Source of the DNA: Azospirillum lipoferum 4B
Lineage (GTDB): Bacteria; Pseudomonadota; Alphaproteobacteria; Azospirillales; Azospirillaceae
NCBI RefSeq assembly: GCF_000283655.1
Contig: NC_016622.1
Span: forward strand, 942,501 to 1,006,500
Direction of reading: 5' to 3'
Length of the DNA: 64,000 nucleotides
In this document: in pieces, positions 1 to 8,630 of the stretch
Layout: every line of letters begins with the position of its first letter
Numbering within the stretch: the stretch's first letter is position 1
Position numbers and translations under genes: made by a program
Notes under the pieces: model-generated
What the model saw: only the letters and a program-made list of their open reading frames with translations
Database searches by the model: none
Told to the model about the DNA's origin: nothing

Positions 1-759
1 GTCGAGAGCCGCCGTCAGGACGTTGCGGATATTGCCGGCCGGCGGCGCATCGTAGCCGGCCTTGTCGTAGAGGATTTTGCCCAGCGCCTCGAACTCGTCG
101 ATGGCGCCCTGGATATCCTCCAGCAGCGTCTTGAATTCGGAGGCCGGCGTCTCGCGGACGCTCTGCTCGAACTGTTCCCAGGTCACGGCGCCGTTGTCGA
201 TGCGCGCCTGACGGCGCGCCTCGTCGGTGATCTTCGCCAGTTCGATGGCCTGCTCGTACTGCCAGAGCGAATAGGGAATGTCGCCCATGGTCAGCGGCAC
301 CTTGCGGACCGGCTGGATCAGCGTGCCGTCGGCCGATTCGCCGTTCAGGCCGGTCAGCGGGCCGACGCGGGTGGCGATGCCGTCCTCGTCCGGGGCCGGG
401 TAGAGGTTGTCCCAGAACCGCTCCACCAGCCCGCGGGCCAGCGCGAAGCCGTCGCGCAGGCCGGCATAGCCCTCCGCCCGCAGCAGCGCCTCGATGAACC
501 AGGCGGTGACTTCGAGGTCCTTGGCCTGGGTGCGCAGGATCCGCGGGCTGACTTCCAGAATGGTGCGCCATTCCGGCAGAAGGCCGCCGGCGTCGTCCTC
601 CACATCCATGGATCGTTCGGCGGCGCGGGCGGCGCTGCGGGCATCCTTAACGGTGTAGTAGTCGGCCGAGGCATTCTCGCGAAGGTCGATTCCGCATTCG
701 GAGTCTCCTTCGATCGGCTGCAAAAGCTCTTCGATGTCGAAAATCTGCGGTGTGGGCAT
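1..759 (-). CDS. tssA: TssA-type T6SS protein (ImpA N-terminal domain), truncated by window edge
   Basis: The frame reads leftwards from the ATG at 759 and stays open for 253 codons to the window edge, so the C-terminus is missing. It begins MPTPQIFDIEELLQPIEGD, then CGIDLREN. That is the ImpA_N signature: a block on a first-half 'll.pi..d.pcG.dLR' theme, followed by 'LEVTAWFIEALLRAEGYAGL' and 'LYPAPDEDG'. In T6SS, TssA proteins help recruit and cap the baseplate and sheath during assembly in the cytoplasm. Which TssA subclass this is depends on the missing C-terminus. It is divergent from the PAAR/clpV/hcp/vgrG set, so 760-982 should carry promoters for both directions. Family assignment is confident. 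Confidence 0.85.
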   Translation of the reverse strand, partial: MPTPQIFDIEELLQPIEGDSECGIDLRENASADYYTVKDARSAARAAERSMDVEDDAGGLLPEWRTILEVSPRILRTQAKDLEVTAWFIEALLRAEGYAGLRDGFALARGLVERFWDNLYPAPDEDGIATRVGPLTGLNGESADGTLIQPVRKVPLTMGDIPYSLWQYEQAIELAKITDEARRQARIDNGAVTWEQFEQSVRETPASEFKTLLEDIQGAIDEFEALGKILYDKAGYDAPPAGNIRNVLTAALD

Positions 760-982
760 GAAGGAAAGCACCCTTTCCACATTCGTATGAAGAAGGTCAG
801 AGCCGCAGGGCGCGGAGCCCGCCGAATTGGGGTAAGCGTTCGTGCCGGGAAATTGATAGCGTTACTTCCGACGCTTCGACAAGGCTATTCGTCATTTCGA
901 GGGCTGCCGAATAGAATATTGCAGTTGCGTAACAAATAAGCGCCGGGGCTACCCCTATGAGCTTGACGAAACGCAATTGCGG

Positions 983-1336
983 ATGAATGCTGTTCGTCTG
1001 ACGTCGGAACGAACCCTTCCCGGGATCCCATCTGCAATGACTCCTGACGCCATTCCAGCTGCAACCTCCGGCTTTGCTGCCGCTTCGGCGGAAAGTTCCG
1101 GAATTGTTTCTCCCGTCGTGATTGATAAACGCGATCCTGCCGGCCGTCTGCTCGCACGGGTCGGCATCGCCGACGGGATGCTGGAGGGGCCCTGCCTCTT
1201 CTTCGCGGAAGACGGGGAGACGGTGGTTGCGCGGACGCTGTTCCGTGCCGGCCGCCCGGTTCCGCCGCCGGCCGGGTACGATCCCGCGCCTTTCCTGCCC
1301 GGCGCCCCGGTGGCATCGGGCGAGTCGTTGTTCTGA
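983..1336 (+). CDS. Small protein with MORN/YwqK-like motif
   Basis: This is a 117-residue protein if the ATG at 983 is used. A TTG at 977 and an ATG at 1037 are alternatives, and no start has a strong ribosome site. The second half carries RDPAGRLLARVGIADGMLEG followed by a 'flffaEDGetv' stretch. That resembles the single MORN_2 (YwqK-type) repeat 'dG.l.g....y..G'. The N-terminal 40 residues are Ala/Ser-rich with lower GC than the surroundings. It lies 17 bp before the PAAR gene and reads the same way, which suggests a role in loading, or immunity to, a T6SS tip cargo. That role is inference from position only. Confidence 0.45.
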   Translation: MNAVRLTSERTLPGIPSAMTPDAIPAATSGFAAASAESSGIVSPVVIDKRDPAGRLLARVGIADGMLEGPCLFFAEDGETVVARTLFRAGRPVPPPAGYDPAPFLPGAPVASGESLF

Positions 1337-1353
1337 CCGGCCGGAGACACCGG

Positions 1354-1737
1354 ATGCCGCCCGCCGCCCGCCTCGGCGACCTGATCAAGCAGGACACGCC
1401 GCACTGCCACGCACCGATCCACCCGCCGGCCCTGGTGCCGGCGCCGGCGCCGCATCCCGGCCTGCCGTTGGCAATCGTGCTGGGCAGCCCGACGGTGCTG
1501 ATTGGGAAAATGCCGGCCGCGCGGCTGACCGACATTTCCGCCCCCTGCATGCTGCCGGGCTGCATTCCGGCCGGGCCGGGCATGATCTCCCAGGGGTCGG
1601 CGACGGTGCTGATCAACAGCCTGCCGGCGGCGCGCATCAACGACATGACCGCCCATGTCAGCTGCGTCGCGCCGATCCCCGCCCCGGTGGGCAAGGTGAT
1701 GCCGCCCGGCTGTCCGACCGTCATCATCGGCGGCTGA
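1354..1737 (+). CDS. PAAR-domain T6SS spike-tip protein
   Basis: A 127-residue protein made almost wholly of a PAAR domain. It starts MPPAARLGDLIKQDTPHCH and has repeated 'PTVLIGKMPAARLTD' and 'ATVLINSLPAARINDMT' blocks, ending in CPTVIIGG. PAAR proteins form the sharpened, zinc-bound tip that sits on the VgrG trimer and pierces the target envelope. Conserved His/Cys residues suited to zinc binding are present (HCH near residue 20, and Cys residues in the middle and end). There is no C-terminal toxin extension, so any effector would be carried non-covalently. The stop at 1737 is 4 bp before the next gene, indicating co-translation with the methyltransferase. Confidence 0.9.
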   Translation: MPPAARLGDLIKQDTPHCHAPIHPPALVPAPAPHPGLPLAIVLGSPTVLIGKMPAARLTDISAPCMLPGCIPAGPGMISQGSATVLINSLPAARINDMTAHVSCVAPIPAPVGKVMPPGCPTVIIGG

Positions 1738-1741
1738 CCGC

Positions 1742-2809
1742 ATGCGCCTTTCCCATTTCGAACGTCTGCGCCCGGTCTGCCCGCGCTGCCTCGCCACCCG
1801 CGGCGTGGCGGTGCCGCTGGCACTCGGCATCGTGGAGGCGGCGGACACCGGCGAGGTTCATTGGGGAACGCTGGTCTGCGGCGACGGGGCCTGCGCGATG
1901 GAATATCCCATCGTCGACGGCGCTCCGATCCTGGTGCCGGACCTGCGCGGCTGGATGGCGGCGAACGGGCATCTGCTGACCGCGCGCGCCGACATCCCGG
2001 CGGCGATGGAAGGGGTGCTCGGCGACGGGTTCGGGCCGGACAGCGCGTTCAACGCCACCCGGCAGCATCTGTCCAGCTATGGCTGGGATCATTACGGCGA
2101 CCTCGATCCCGCCACGCCGGACGGGCAGGCCGGGTCGGTCGTCCGCTGCCTCGCCGCCGGGCTGGACCGGCTGGGTCCGCTGCCGGCGGGGCCGGTGCTG
2201 GATCTCGGCTGCGGCGCCGGGCGGACCAGTTTCGAGCTGGCGGCGCGCGGAGACGATCTGGTGCTCGGCCTCGATCTGCACTGGCCGCTGCTGACGCTGG
2301 CGCGGCGGGTGATGGCGCGGGGAGAGGCGGTCTTTCCGCTGCGCCGGTCGGGGATCGCCTATGACCGGCAGCGGATCGAGGCGCGGTTCGCCGCGGCGGA
2401 GCGGGTGGATTTCTGGATCGGCGACGCGCTGTTCCCGCCCTTCGCCCCGCAATCCTTCGCGCTGGTCGCGGCGATGAACGTCCTGGACTGCGTCGCCTCG
2501 CCGCCCGCCCTGCTGCGCGCCATCGACGGCATGGTGGCGGACGGCGGCGGCGCGCTGCTGGCGACGCCCTTCGACTGGTCGACACAGGCGACGCCGGTCG
2601 AGGCCTGGCTGGGCGGCCATTCGCAGCGCGGCGACGATGCCGGCCGCTGCGAGGCCGTGCTGGCGCGGCTGCTGACGCCGGGCGCTCACCCGCAATCGGT
2701 CGAGCGTCTGCATCCATTGGGAGAGCCGGTCGATGTTCCCTGGACGGTACGGATGCATGATCGCGCCTTCATGCAATATAGAACGCATTTGGTGATGTTA
2801 CGGGCATGA
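1742..2809 (+). CDS. SAM-dependent methyltransferase with Trm112-like N-terminus, T6SS-linked
   Basis: This 355-residue protein has two parts. Residues 1-70 are a Trm112-like zinc ribbon, with Cys pairs at C13/C16 and C46/C51 followed by the typical YPIVDGAPILV tail. From about residue 150 there is a class I methyltransferase core with motif I VLDLGCGAGRTSFEL (D154, G156, G158, G160), an acidic end of strand 2 (LGLDLH) and a later 'NVLDCVASPPALLRAI' block. The substrate cannot be read from the sequence. Its location between the PAAR gene (4 bp gap) and clpV suggests it modifies a T6SS component or cargo, or is itself delivered. Both ideas are inference. The architecture is clear. Confidence 0.75.
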   Translation: MRLSHFERLRPVCPRCLATRGVAVPLALGIVEAADTGEVHWGTLVCGDGACAMEYPIVDGAPILVPDLRGWMAANGHLLTARADIPAAMEGVLGDGFGPDSAFNATRQHLSSYGWDHYGDLDPATPDGQAGSVVRCLAAGLDRLGPLPAGPVLDLGCGAGRTSFELAARGDDLVLGLDLHWPLLTLARRVMARGEAVFPLRRSGIAYDRQRIEARFAAAERVDFWIGDALFPPFAPQSFALVAAMNVLDCVASPPALLRAIDGMVADGGGALLATPFDWSTQATPVEAWLGGHSQRGDDAGRCEAVLARLLTPGAHPQSVERLHPLGEPVDVPWTVRMHDRAFMQYRTHLVMLRA

Positions 2810-2998
2810 ATCGGGAATGAAACGAAGAAGTTTCAGTCTAATCGCGAAGCATAGCAGTGGATTTTTCAAAATGGCTTGGTCAGAGTCCGCGGCACAGCCA
2901 CAGGACGAACCGGCCGGCCGGTTGAGTTGGCGCGGACGCCGCAGGCGCTCTGCCCGCATGGGTTGAAGTCACGCAAGTCACACGAAGGGGGTGGAGCC

Positions 2999-5689
2999 AT
3001 GGTGGCGGTCGATCTGCAGAGCATGATTTCGCGGCTGAATCCTCTGTGCCGGCGGGCGTTGGAGGCTGCGGCCGGACAGACCCTGTCGCGCACGCATTAC
3101 AATTGCGAGATCGAGCACTGGCTTCTCCAGCTGATCGGCGCCGCCGACGGCGACATCTCCGCCATTCTGCGCGTCTACGAGATCGATGCCGGCCGCCTGT
3201 CCGCCGACCTGACGCGGGTGCTGGACAAGCTGAAGACCGGCAACAGCCGGGCGCCGGCCCTGTCGCCCAATCTGGTGCAGCTGATGCGCGAGGCGTGGGT
3301 GCTGGCCTCGCTGCAATATGGCGAGGGGGCGGTGCGCTCCGGCCATCTGCTGGCGGCTCTGCTGTCCGACGAATCGCTGTCGGCCCAGGCGCGCGACATG
3401 TCCGGCCAGTTCGCGAAGATCACCGCGGACGTGCTGCGGCGTGACCTTCCCAAGATCGTCGCCGATACGGCGGAGGCGCGCACCAGCGCACCGGTCGCCG
3501 CGGCGGGCGGAGCAGCCGGCGGGGTCGCCGCGGGCGGCGCGCCGAAGGCCGGCGGGGCGACCCCCAACCTCGACCAGTACACCATCGACCTGACCGACCG
3601 CGCCAAGAACGGCAAGATCGATCCGGTGCTGGGCCGCGACGCCGAGATCCGCCAGATCATCGACGTGCTGACCCGCCGCCGCCAGAACAACCCGATCCTG
3701 ACCGGCGAAGCCGGTGTCGGCAAGACGGCGGTGGTCGAAGGCTTCGCGCTGCGCATCGCCGCCGGCGACGTGCCGCCGGACCTGCGCAACGTCCGCCTGC
3801 TGTCGCTCGACCTCGGCCTGCTGCAGGCCGGCGCCGGCATGAAGGGCGAGTTCGAGAACCGGCTGAAGGGCGTGATCGACGAGGTGAAGGGCTCCAGCCA
3901 GCCCATCGTCATGTTCATCGACGAGGCGCACACCCTGATCGGCGCTGGCGGGCAGGCCGGCCAGAACGACGCCGCCAACCTGCTGAAGCCGGCGCTGGCG
4001 CGCGGCGAGATGCGCACCGTCGCCGCCACCACCTGGGCCGAATACAAGAAGTATTTCGAGAAGGACCCGGCGCTGACCCGCCGCTTCCAGGTGGTGAAGG
4101 TGGAGGAGCCGGCGGAGCCGGTCGCCGTCGACATGATGCGCGGCCTGACCGCCACGCTGGAGAAGCACCACAAGGTCCGCATCGTGACGGAGGGGTTGAT
4201 CGAATCGGTCCGCCTGTCCAGCCGCTACATCCCGGCGCGCCAGCTTCCCGACAAGGCGGTCAGCCTGCTGGACACCGCCTGCGCCCGCGTGGCGATGAGC
4301 CAGACCGCGACGCCGCCGGCCATCGAGGATCGCCGCCGCACCATCCAGCTGACCGAGACCGAGGTCGCGATCCTGGAGCGCGAGGAGGCCATCGGCATCG
4401 ACCATGCCGAACTGCTCGCCGCGCTGAAGGACAAGATCGCCGCCACCCAGGCCGACCTTGAGGCGCTGGAGGCGCGCTGGACCAAGGAACTGGAGCTGGT
4501 CAAGGCGATCAACGAGACGCGCGACCAGCTGGTCGCCGCGCATGAGCAGTCCAAGGCCCCGGCTGCGGAGGGGGCTCCTGCCGCCGAGCCGCTCGACGCG
4601 GATGCGCTGAACGCCAAGCTGTCGGCGCTGACCGCCGAGCTGACCGCTCTGCAGGGCGAGGATCCGCTGGTCAAGGTCGCGGTGGACGGGCAGGCGGTGG
4701 CCGAAGTGGTCGCCAACTGGACCGGCGTTCCGGTCGGCCGCATGGTCTCCAACGAGATCAAGACCATCCTGTCGCTCGCCGACCGCATGAAGGAGCGGAT
4801 CATCGGCCAGGACCACGCGCTGGACGCCATCGCCCAGGCGATGTGGACCAGCCGGGCCAAGCTGACCGACCCGCGCAAGCCGATCGGCGTCTTCCTGATG
4901 GTCGGCACGTCGGGCGTCGGCAAGACCGAGACGGCGCTGACGCTCGCCGACCTGATCTATGGCGGTGAGCAGAACGTCACCACCATCAACATGACCGAGT
5001 ACAAGGAGGAGCATAAGGTCTCCCTGCTGCTCGGATCTCCTCCCGGCTATGTCGGCTTCGGCGAGGGCGGCGTCCTGACCGAGGCGGTGCGCCGCCGGCC
5101 CTACAGCGTCGTCCTGCTGGACGAGCTGGAGAAGGCCCATCCCGGCGTGCAGGACATCTTCTTCCAGGTGTTCGACAAGGGCACGATCAAGGACGGCGAA
5201 GGCCGTGACATCGACTTCAAGAACACCGTCATCATCATGACGTCGAATGCCGGCACGGACCTGATCCACAAGCTGTGCGCCGACCCGGAGACGGCGCCCG
5301 ACGCCGATGGCCTGCTGGAGGCCCTGCATCCCGAACTGCAGAAGAGCTTCAAGCCGGCCTTCCTCGGCCGCTGCACGGTCATCCCCTACTTCCAGTTGTC
5401 GGACGAGAATCTGGCGAAGATCGTTGTCCTGCAGTTGAACCGCATCGCCAAGCGGGTGGTGCAGAACTACAAGGCCGCCTTCTCCTACTCCGACGATCTG
5501 GTCCAGAGCATCGTCAACCGGTGCCAGGAGGTGTCGAGCGGCGCCCGCAACATCGAGACGATCCTGAGCCGCACGCTTCTGCCGGAGATCTCGTCCCGCA
5601 TCCTCGCCCGCATGGGCGACGGCGAGCCGATCACCCGCATCCACGTCTCGGTCGATGGCGAAGACCGCTTCGTCTACGACATCGCCTGA
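2999..5689 (+). CDS. clpV: T6SS AAA+ ATPase ClpV
   Basis: An 896-residue ClpB/Hsp100-family unfoldase that recycles contracted TssB/TssC sheath. The N-domain (about 1-150) is followed by an Ala/Gly linker. AAA module 1 has Walker A GEAGVGKT (K242) and Walker B 'IVMFIDEAHTLIG'. A middle coiled coil comes next, then AAA module 2 with Walker A GTSGVGKT (K642) and the pore-loop region 'GSPPGYVGFGEGG'. The ATG at 2999 is chosen because GAAGGGGGTGGAG lies just upstream. The frame is open for 41 more codons on the 5' side, but those codons look non-coding. The absence of a ClpB-type metabolic context and the hcp/vgrG neighbours favour ClpV over ClpB. Confidence 0.93.
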   Translation: MVAVDLQSMISRLNPLCRRALEAAAGQTLSRTHYNCEIEHWLLQLIGAADGDISAILRVYEIDAGRLSADLTRVLDKLKTGNSRAPALSPNLVQLMREAWVLASLQYGEGAVRSGHLLAALLSDESLSAQARDMSGQFAKITADVLRRDLPKIVADTAEARTSAPVAAAGGAAGGVAAGGAPKAGGATPNLDQYTIDLTDRAKNGKIDPVLGRDAEIRQIIDVLTRRRQNNPILTGEAGVGKTAVVEGFALRIAAGDVPPDLRNVRLLSLDLGLLQAGAGMKGEFENRLKGVIDEVKGSSQPIVMFIDEAHTLIGAGGQAGQNDAANLLKPALARGEMRTVAATTWAEYKKYFEKDPALTRRFQVVKVEEPAEPVAVDMMRGLTATLEKHHKVRIVTEGLIESVRLSSRYIPARQLPDKAVSLLDTACARVAMSQTATPPAIEDRRRTIQLTETEVAILEREEAIGIDHAELLAALKDKIAATQADLEALEARWTKELELVKAINETRDQLVAAHEQSKAPAAEGAPAAEPLDADALNAKLSALTAELTALQGEDPLVKVAVDGQAVAEVVANWTGVPVGRMVSNEIKTILSLADRMKERIIGQDHALDAIAQAMWTSRAKLTDPRKPIGVFLMVGTSGVGKTETALTLADLIYGGEQNVTTINMTEYKEEHKVSLLLGSPPGYVGFGEGGVLTEAVRRRPYSVVLLDELEKAHPGVQDIFFQVFDKGTIKDGEGRDIDFKNTVIIMTSNAGTDLIHKLCADPETAPDADGLLEALHPELQKSFKPAFLGRCTVIPYFQLSDENLAKIVVLQLNRIAKRVVQNYKAAFSYSDDLVQSIVNRCQEVSSGARNIETILSRTLLPEISSRILARMGDGEPITRIHVSVDGEDRFVYDIA

Positions 5690-5841
5690 GGCCCCAGGGA
5701 GCGGGAGGACCGGGGCGGGGGCGCAGAAGCCAGACGGGTCGTGATGCCCGTCACAGCACCCGCCTCAATTCTTTCGTAACCATACAGCACAGATCAAGCT
5801 TCCCCCGTTAAGACCGACTTCCAGAGAGCGAGGAGACAACC

Positions 5842-6318
5842 ATGGCGATCTATGTTAAGTACGACGGCATCGACGGCGAGGCCACGCACGAGACCCACAA
5901 GAAGTGGCTGGACGTCAGTTCGCTGCAGTGGGGCGTCGGCCGTGCCATCAGCACCCCGTCGGGTTCGACCGCCAACCGCGAAGCGTCGGAGCCGTCGGTG
6001 TCGGAAGTGACCATCACCAAGCAGATGGACAGCTCCTCGCCGAAGTTCTTCGTCGAATCCTGCACCGGCGCCATCGGCAAGAAGGTGCAGATCCATCTCG
6101 TCACCACCGGCAGCCCGGGCAACACCTATGCCGAGTACACCCTGACCAACGCCCTGGTCTCGGCCTACTCGATGTCGTCGGGCGGTGACCGTCCGTCGGA
6201 ATCGATCTCCATCAGCTTCACCAAGATGGAGTACAAGTTCATTCCGTACGACGACAAGAACAAGGCCGGCACGCCGATCTCGGTCTCCTACGACCTGTCG
6301 ACGACCAAGAGCGCCTAA
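5842..6318 (+). CDS. hcp: T6SS inner-tube protein Hcp
   Basis: A 158-residue Hcp-family protein that forms the stacked hexameric rings of the T6SS tube and is exported with each firing. It has the family start MAIYVKYDGIDGEATHETHK, a central 'EVTITKQMDSSSPKFF' strand pair, and the C-terminal 'ISISFTKMEYKFIPYD' element. Length is normal. The ribosome site GCGAGGAG sits at the expected distance. The 152 bp before it, after the clpV stop, are long enough to hold its own promoter, as is common for highly expressed hcp. An inverted repeat follows it, which would separate it from vgrG. Confidence 0.95.
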   Translation: MAIYVKYDGIDGEATHETHKKWLDVSSLQWGVGRAISTPSGSTANREASEPSVSEVTITKQMDSSSPKFFVESCTGAIGKKVQIHLVTTGSPGNTYAEYTLTNALVSAYSMSSGGDRPSESISISFTKMEYKFIPYDDKNKAGTPISVSYDLSTTKSA

Positions 6319-6330
6319 GTTCGGCTCCAC

Positions 6331-6417
6331 TTGCCCCCACCCTAACCCTCCCCCGCTGGGCGGGGGAGGGGATCTCTCCCTCCCCTGCGAAGCGGGGGAG
6401 GGTAGGGGTGGGGGCAA
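6331..6417. repeat. Palindromic intergenic repeat, copy A
   Basis: The element lies between hcp and vgrG. Its left arm TTGCCCCCACCCTAACCCTC and right arm (reverse complement TTTGCCCCCACCCCTACCCTC) are near-perfect inverted copies running to the C5GC core. Inner GC-rich hairpins (CCCGCTGGGCGGG and CTGCGAAGCGGGG) lie between them. Related elements lie at 40125-40276 and 47859-47975. The RNA would fold into a long cruciform that could insulate or stabilise the hcp message. Confidence 0.75.
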
Positions 6418-6463
6418 AGCCTCTCCAGATCATTATCTTCCCAACACATAGGACCAAGCCCGC

Positions 6464-8584
6464 ATGTCGGATGCGCCCACCATCTCGCAGACCGGCCGGC
6501 TTCTGTCGCTGACCTCGCCGCTCGGCGCGGACGTGCTGATCCCGGTTGCCGTCGAGGGAGAGGAAGGGCTGTCGCGCCTGTTCCGCTACACCATCACCAT
6601 GATCTCGCCGCGGATGACCGTCGCGCCGGCCGACATCCTTGGAAAGTCGCTGACGCTGTCCGTCGCGCGCCAGGGTGGCAGCCCCCGCATTATCAACGGC
6701 ATCGTGAAGAGTTTTTCCGCCGGGCCGCTGGCTCTGCGCGGCTACCGCCGCTATACGGCGGAGATCGTGCCGTCCCTGTGGCTGGCGACCCTGCGCTCCG
6801 ACTGCCAGGTGTTCCAGGACAAGAGCGTCGTGCAGATCGTCGACACCATGCTGTCCGACTGCGGCGTGACCGAGGTGAAGAAGCAGGGGCTGTCCGGCAC
6901 CCACAACGCCCGCCCTGTCTGTGTGCAGTACCGCGAAACCCATTTCGACTTCATCGCCCGCCTGCTGCAGGACGAGGGCATCTATTTCTATTTCCAGCAC
7001 GAGGCCGGCAAGCACACGCTGGTGCTGAGCGACAGCGCGTCGGGCTACACCGACTGCCTGGACAAGAACGTCATCCACGCCGCCGCGTCGCAGGGCAACA
7101 CGCTCGTCATCGACGGCTGGTCGCATTCCCAGTCCTACGTGTCCGGCAAATGGACGCTGCAGGACTATAATTTCGAGACGCCCAGCACCGACCTCGCCGC
7201 CAGCACCACCACGGTCCTCGGTGTTTCCGCCTTCAAGTCGCACGAGATGTTCGACTATCCCGGCGGCCATATGGTGAAGGCCGACGGCACCACCCTGTCC
7301 CGCCTGCGCATGGAGGAGACGGAGACCGGCTATGAGCGGGTGGAGGGTACGGCGACCTACCGCGGCCTGTCCGCCGGCGGCAAGATCTCCATGGCTGGCC
7401 ATGCGGTGACGGCGGAGGTCGGCAAGGGCTATGTCATCACCGATCTGGCACTGAGCGCCCAGGACGAGACCCATCTCGGCAATGGTGGCATGCCCCCGCA
7501 ATTCTCCTGCCGCTTCGCCGCGATCCCGGAGGCCACGGTGTTCCGTCCGCCGCCGGTGCCGCGCCCTCGCACCCATGGTCCCGACACCGCGACCGTCGTC
7601 GGTCCCAGCGGCGAGGAGATCTATTGCGACAAGTACGGCCGCGTCCGGGTGCAGTTCCATTGGGACCGCAAGGGCACCGACGACGAGAAGAGCTTTGTCT
7701 GGCTGCGCGTGGCCCAGACCATGGCCGGCAAGAACTGGGGCACCATCTTCACCCCGCGCGTCGGCATGGAGGTGCTGGTCGACTATATCGGCGGCGACCC
7801 CGACCGGCCGCTGATCGTCGGCTGCGTCTACAACGCCGAGAACATGCCGCCCTACACGCTGCCCGACAACAAGACGCAGAGCGGCATCAAGACCCGTTCC
7901 AGCAAGGGCGGCGACACCGCGACCTTCAACGAACTGCGCTTCGAGGACAAGAAGGACGCGGAAGAGATCTATTTCCACGCCCAGAAGGACTTCAAGCGGG
8001 TGGTGGAGAACGACGACACGCTGCAGGTCGACCACGACCAGACCATCACCATCAAGAACGACCGCACCGAAACGGTGTCGGAAGGCAACGAAACGGTCAC
8101 CATCGCCAAGGGCAACCGCAGCGTCACTGTGTCGGAAGGCAACGACACCCATGACGTGACGAAGGGCAACCGGACCCTGACCGTCGGCGAAGGCAACCGC
8201 ACCGTCACCGTCAGCAAGGGCAACGATACCCACACGGTCAGCCAGGGCAACCGGACGGTGGACGTCGGGCAGGGCAACGACAGCCTCACCGTCGGCCAGG
8301 GCAACATGGCGATCGACGTGAAGCAGGGCGACTACGCGCTGAAGCTCGGGCTGGGCGACGTGTCGGTGAAGGCCAGCACCGGCAAGATCACCATGGAGGC
8401 GACGACCTCCATCGAGCTGAAGGTCGGCGGCAACAGCGTCAAGATCGACCAGACCGGCATCACCGTCAAAGGCCTGATGGTCAAGGTCACCGGCGACAGC
8501 CAGGTGCAGATCAAGGGTGCGATGACCCAGGTGAACGGTGATGCGATGGTCCAGGTCAAGGGCGGCGTAGTAACCATCAATTGA
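6464..8584 (+). CDS. vgrG: T6SS spike protein VgrG
   Basis: A 706-residue VgrG/TssI. The N-terminal part is the phage gp27-like base (LTSPLGADVLIPVAVEGEEG, 'VQYRETHFDFIARLLQDEGIYFYF'). It is followed by the gp5-like OB fold with the hallmark 'DKYGRVRVQFHWDR' and 'FVWLRVAQTMAGKNWG'. The C-terminal third is a beta-helix of about a dozen nine-residue repeats of form xGNxTVxVx (roughly 8070-8400). There is no extra toxin domain after it, so this is a structural rather than an 'evolved' VgrG. It forms the trimeric spike under the PAAR tip. The DUF6931 gene follows after 46 bp. Confidence 0.95.
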   Translation: MSDAPTISQTGRLLSLTSPLGADVLIPVAVEGEEGLSRLFRYTITMISPRMTVAPADILGKSLTLSVARQGGSPRIINGIVKSFSAGPLALRGYRRYTAEIVPSLWLATLRSDCQVFQDKSVVQIVDTMLSDCGVTEVKKQGLSGTHNARPVCVQYRETHFDFIARLLQDEGIYFYFQHEAGKHTLVLSDSASGYTDCLDKNVIHAAASQGNTLVIDGWSHSQSYVSGKWTLQDYNFETPSTDLAASTTTVLGVSAFKSHEMFDYPGGHMVKADGTTLSRLRMEETETGYERVEGTATYRGLSAGGKISMAGHAVTAEVGKGYVITDLALSAQDETHLGNGGMPPQFSCRFAAIPEATVFRPPPVPRPRTHGPDTATVVGPSGEEIYCDKYGRVRVQFHWDRKGTDDEKSFVWLRVAQTMAGKNWGTIFTPRVGMEVLVDYIGGDPDRPLIVGCVYNAENMPPYTLPDNKTQSGIKTRSSKGGDTATFNELRFEDKKDAEEIYFHAQKDFKRVVENDDTLQVDHDQTITIKNDRTETVSEGNETVTIAKGNRSVTVSEGNDTHDVTKGNRTLTVGEGNRTVTVSKGNDTHTVSQGNRTVDVGQGNDSLTVGQGNMAIDVKQGDYALKLGLGDVSVKASTGKITMEATTSIELKVGGNSVKIDQTGITVKGLMVKVTGDSQVQIKGAMTQVNGDAMVQVKGGVVTIN

Positions 8585-8630
8585 CGAACGCCGTCCACAG
8601 TGGGGCGGTCATCACAGCGGGGTTGGGACG

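Noticed and set aside
760-982. Sigma-54 promoter for the T6SS divergent region
   Set aside because: The nearest match (CGGCACGAACGCTTAC on minus) lacks the GC of the -12 element at the right spacing.
8070-8400. Regular 27-bp repeats considered as a CRISPR-like or tandem DNA array
   Set aside because: They are in frame within vgrG and encode the beta-helix repeat; there are no unique spacers.
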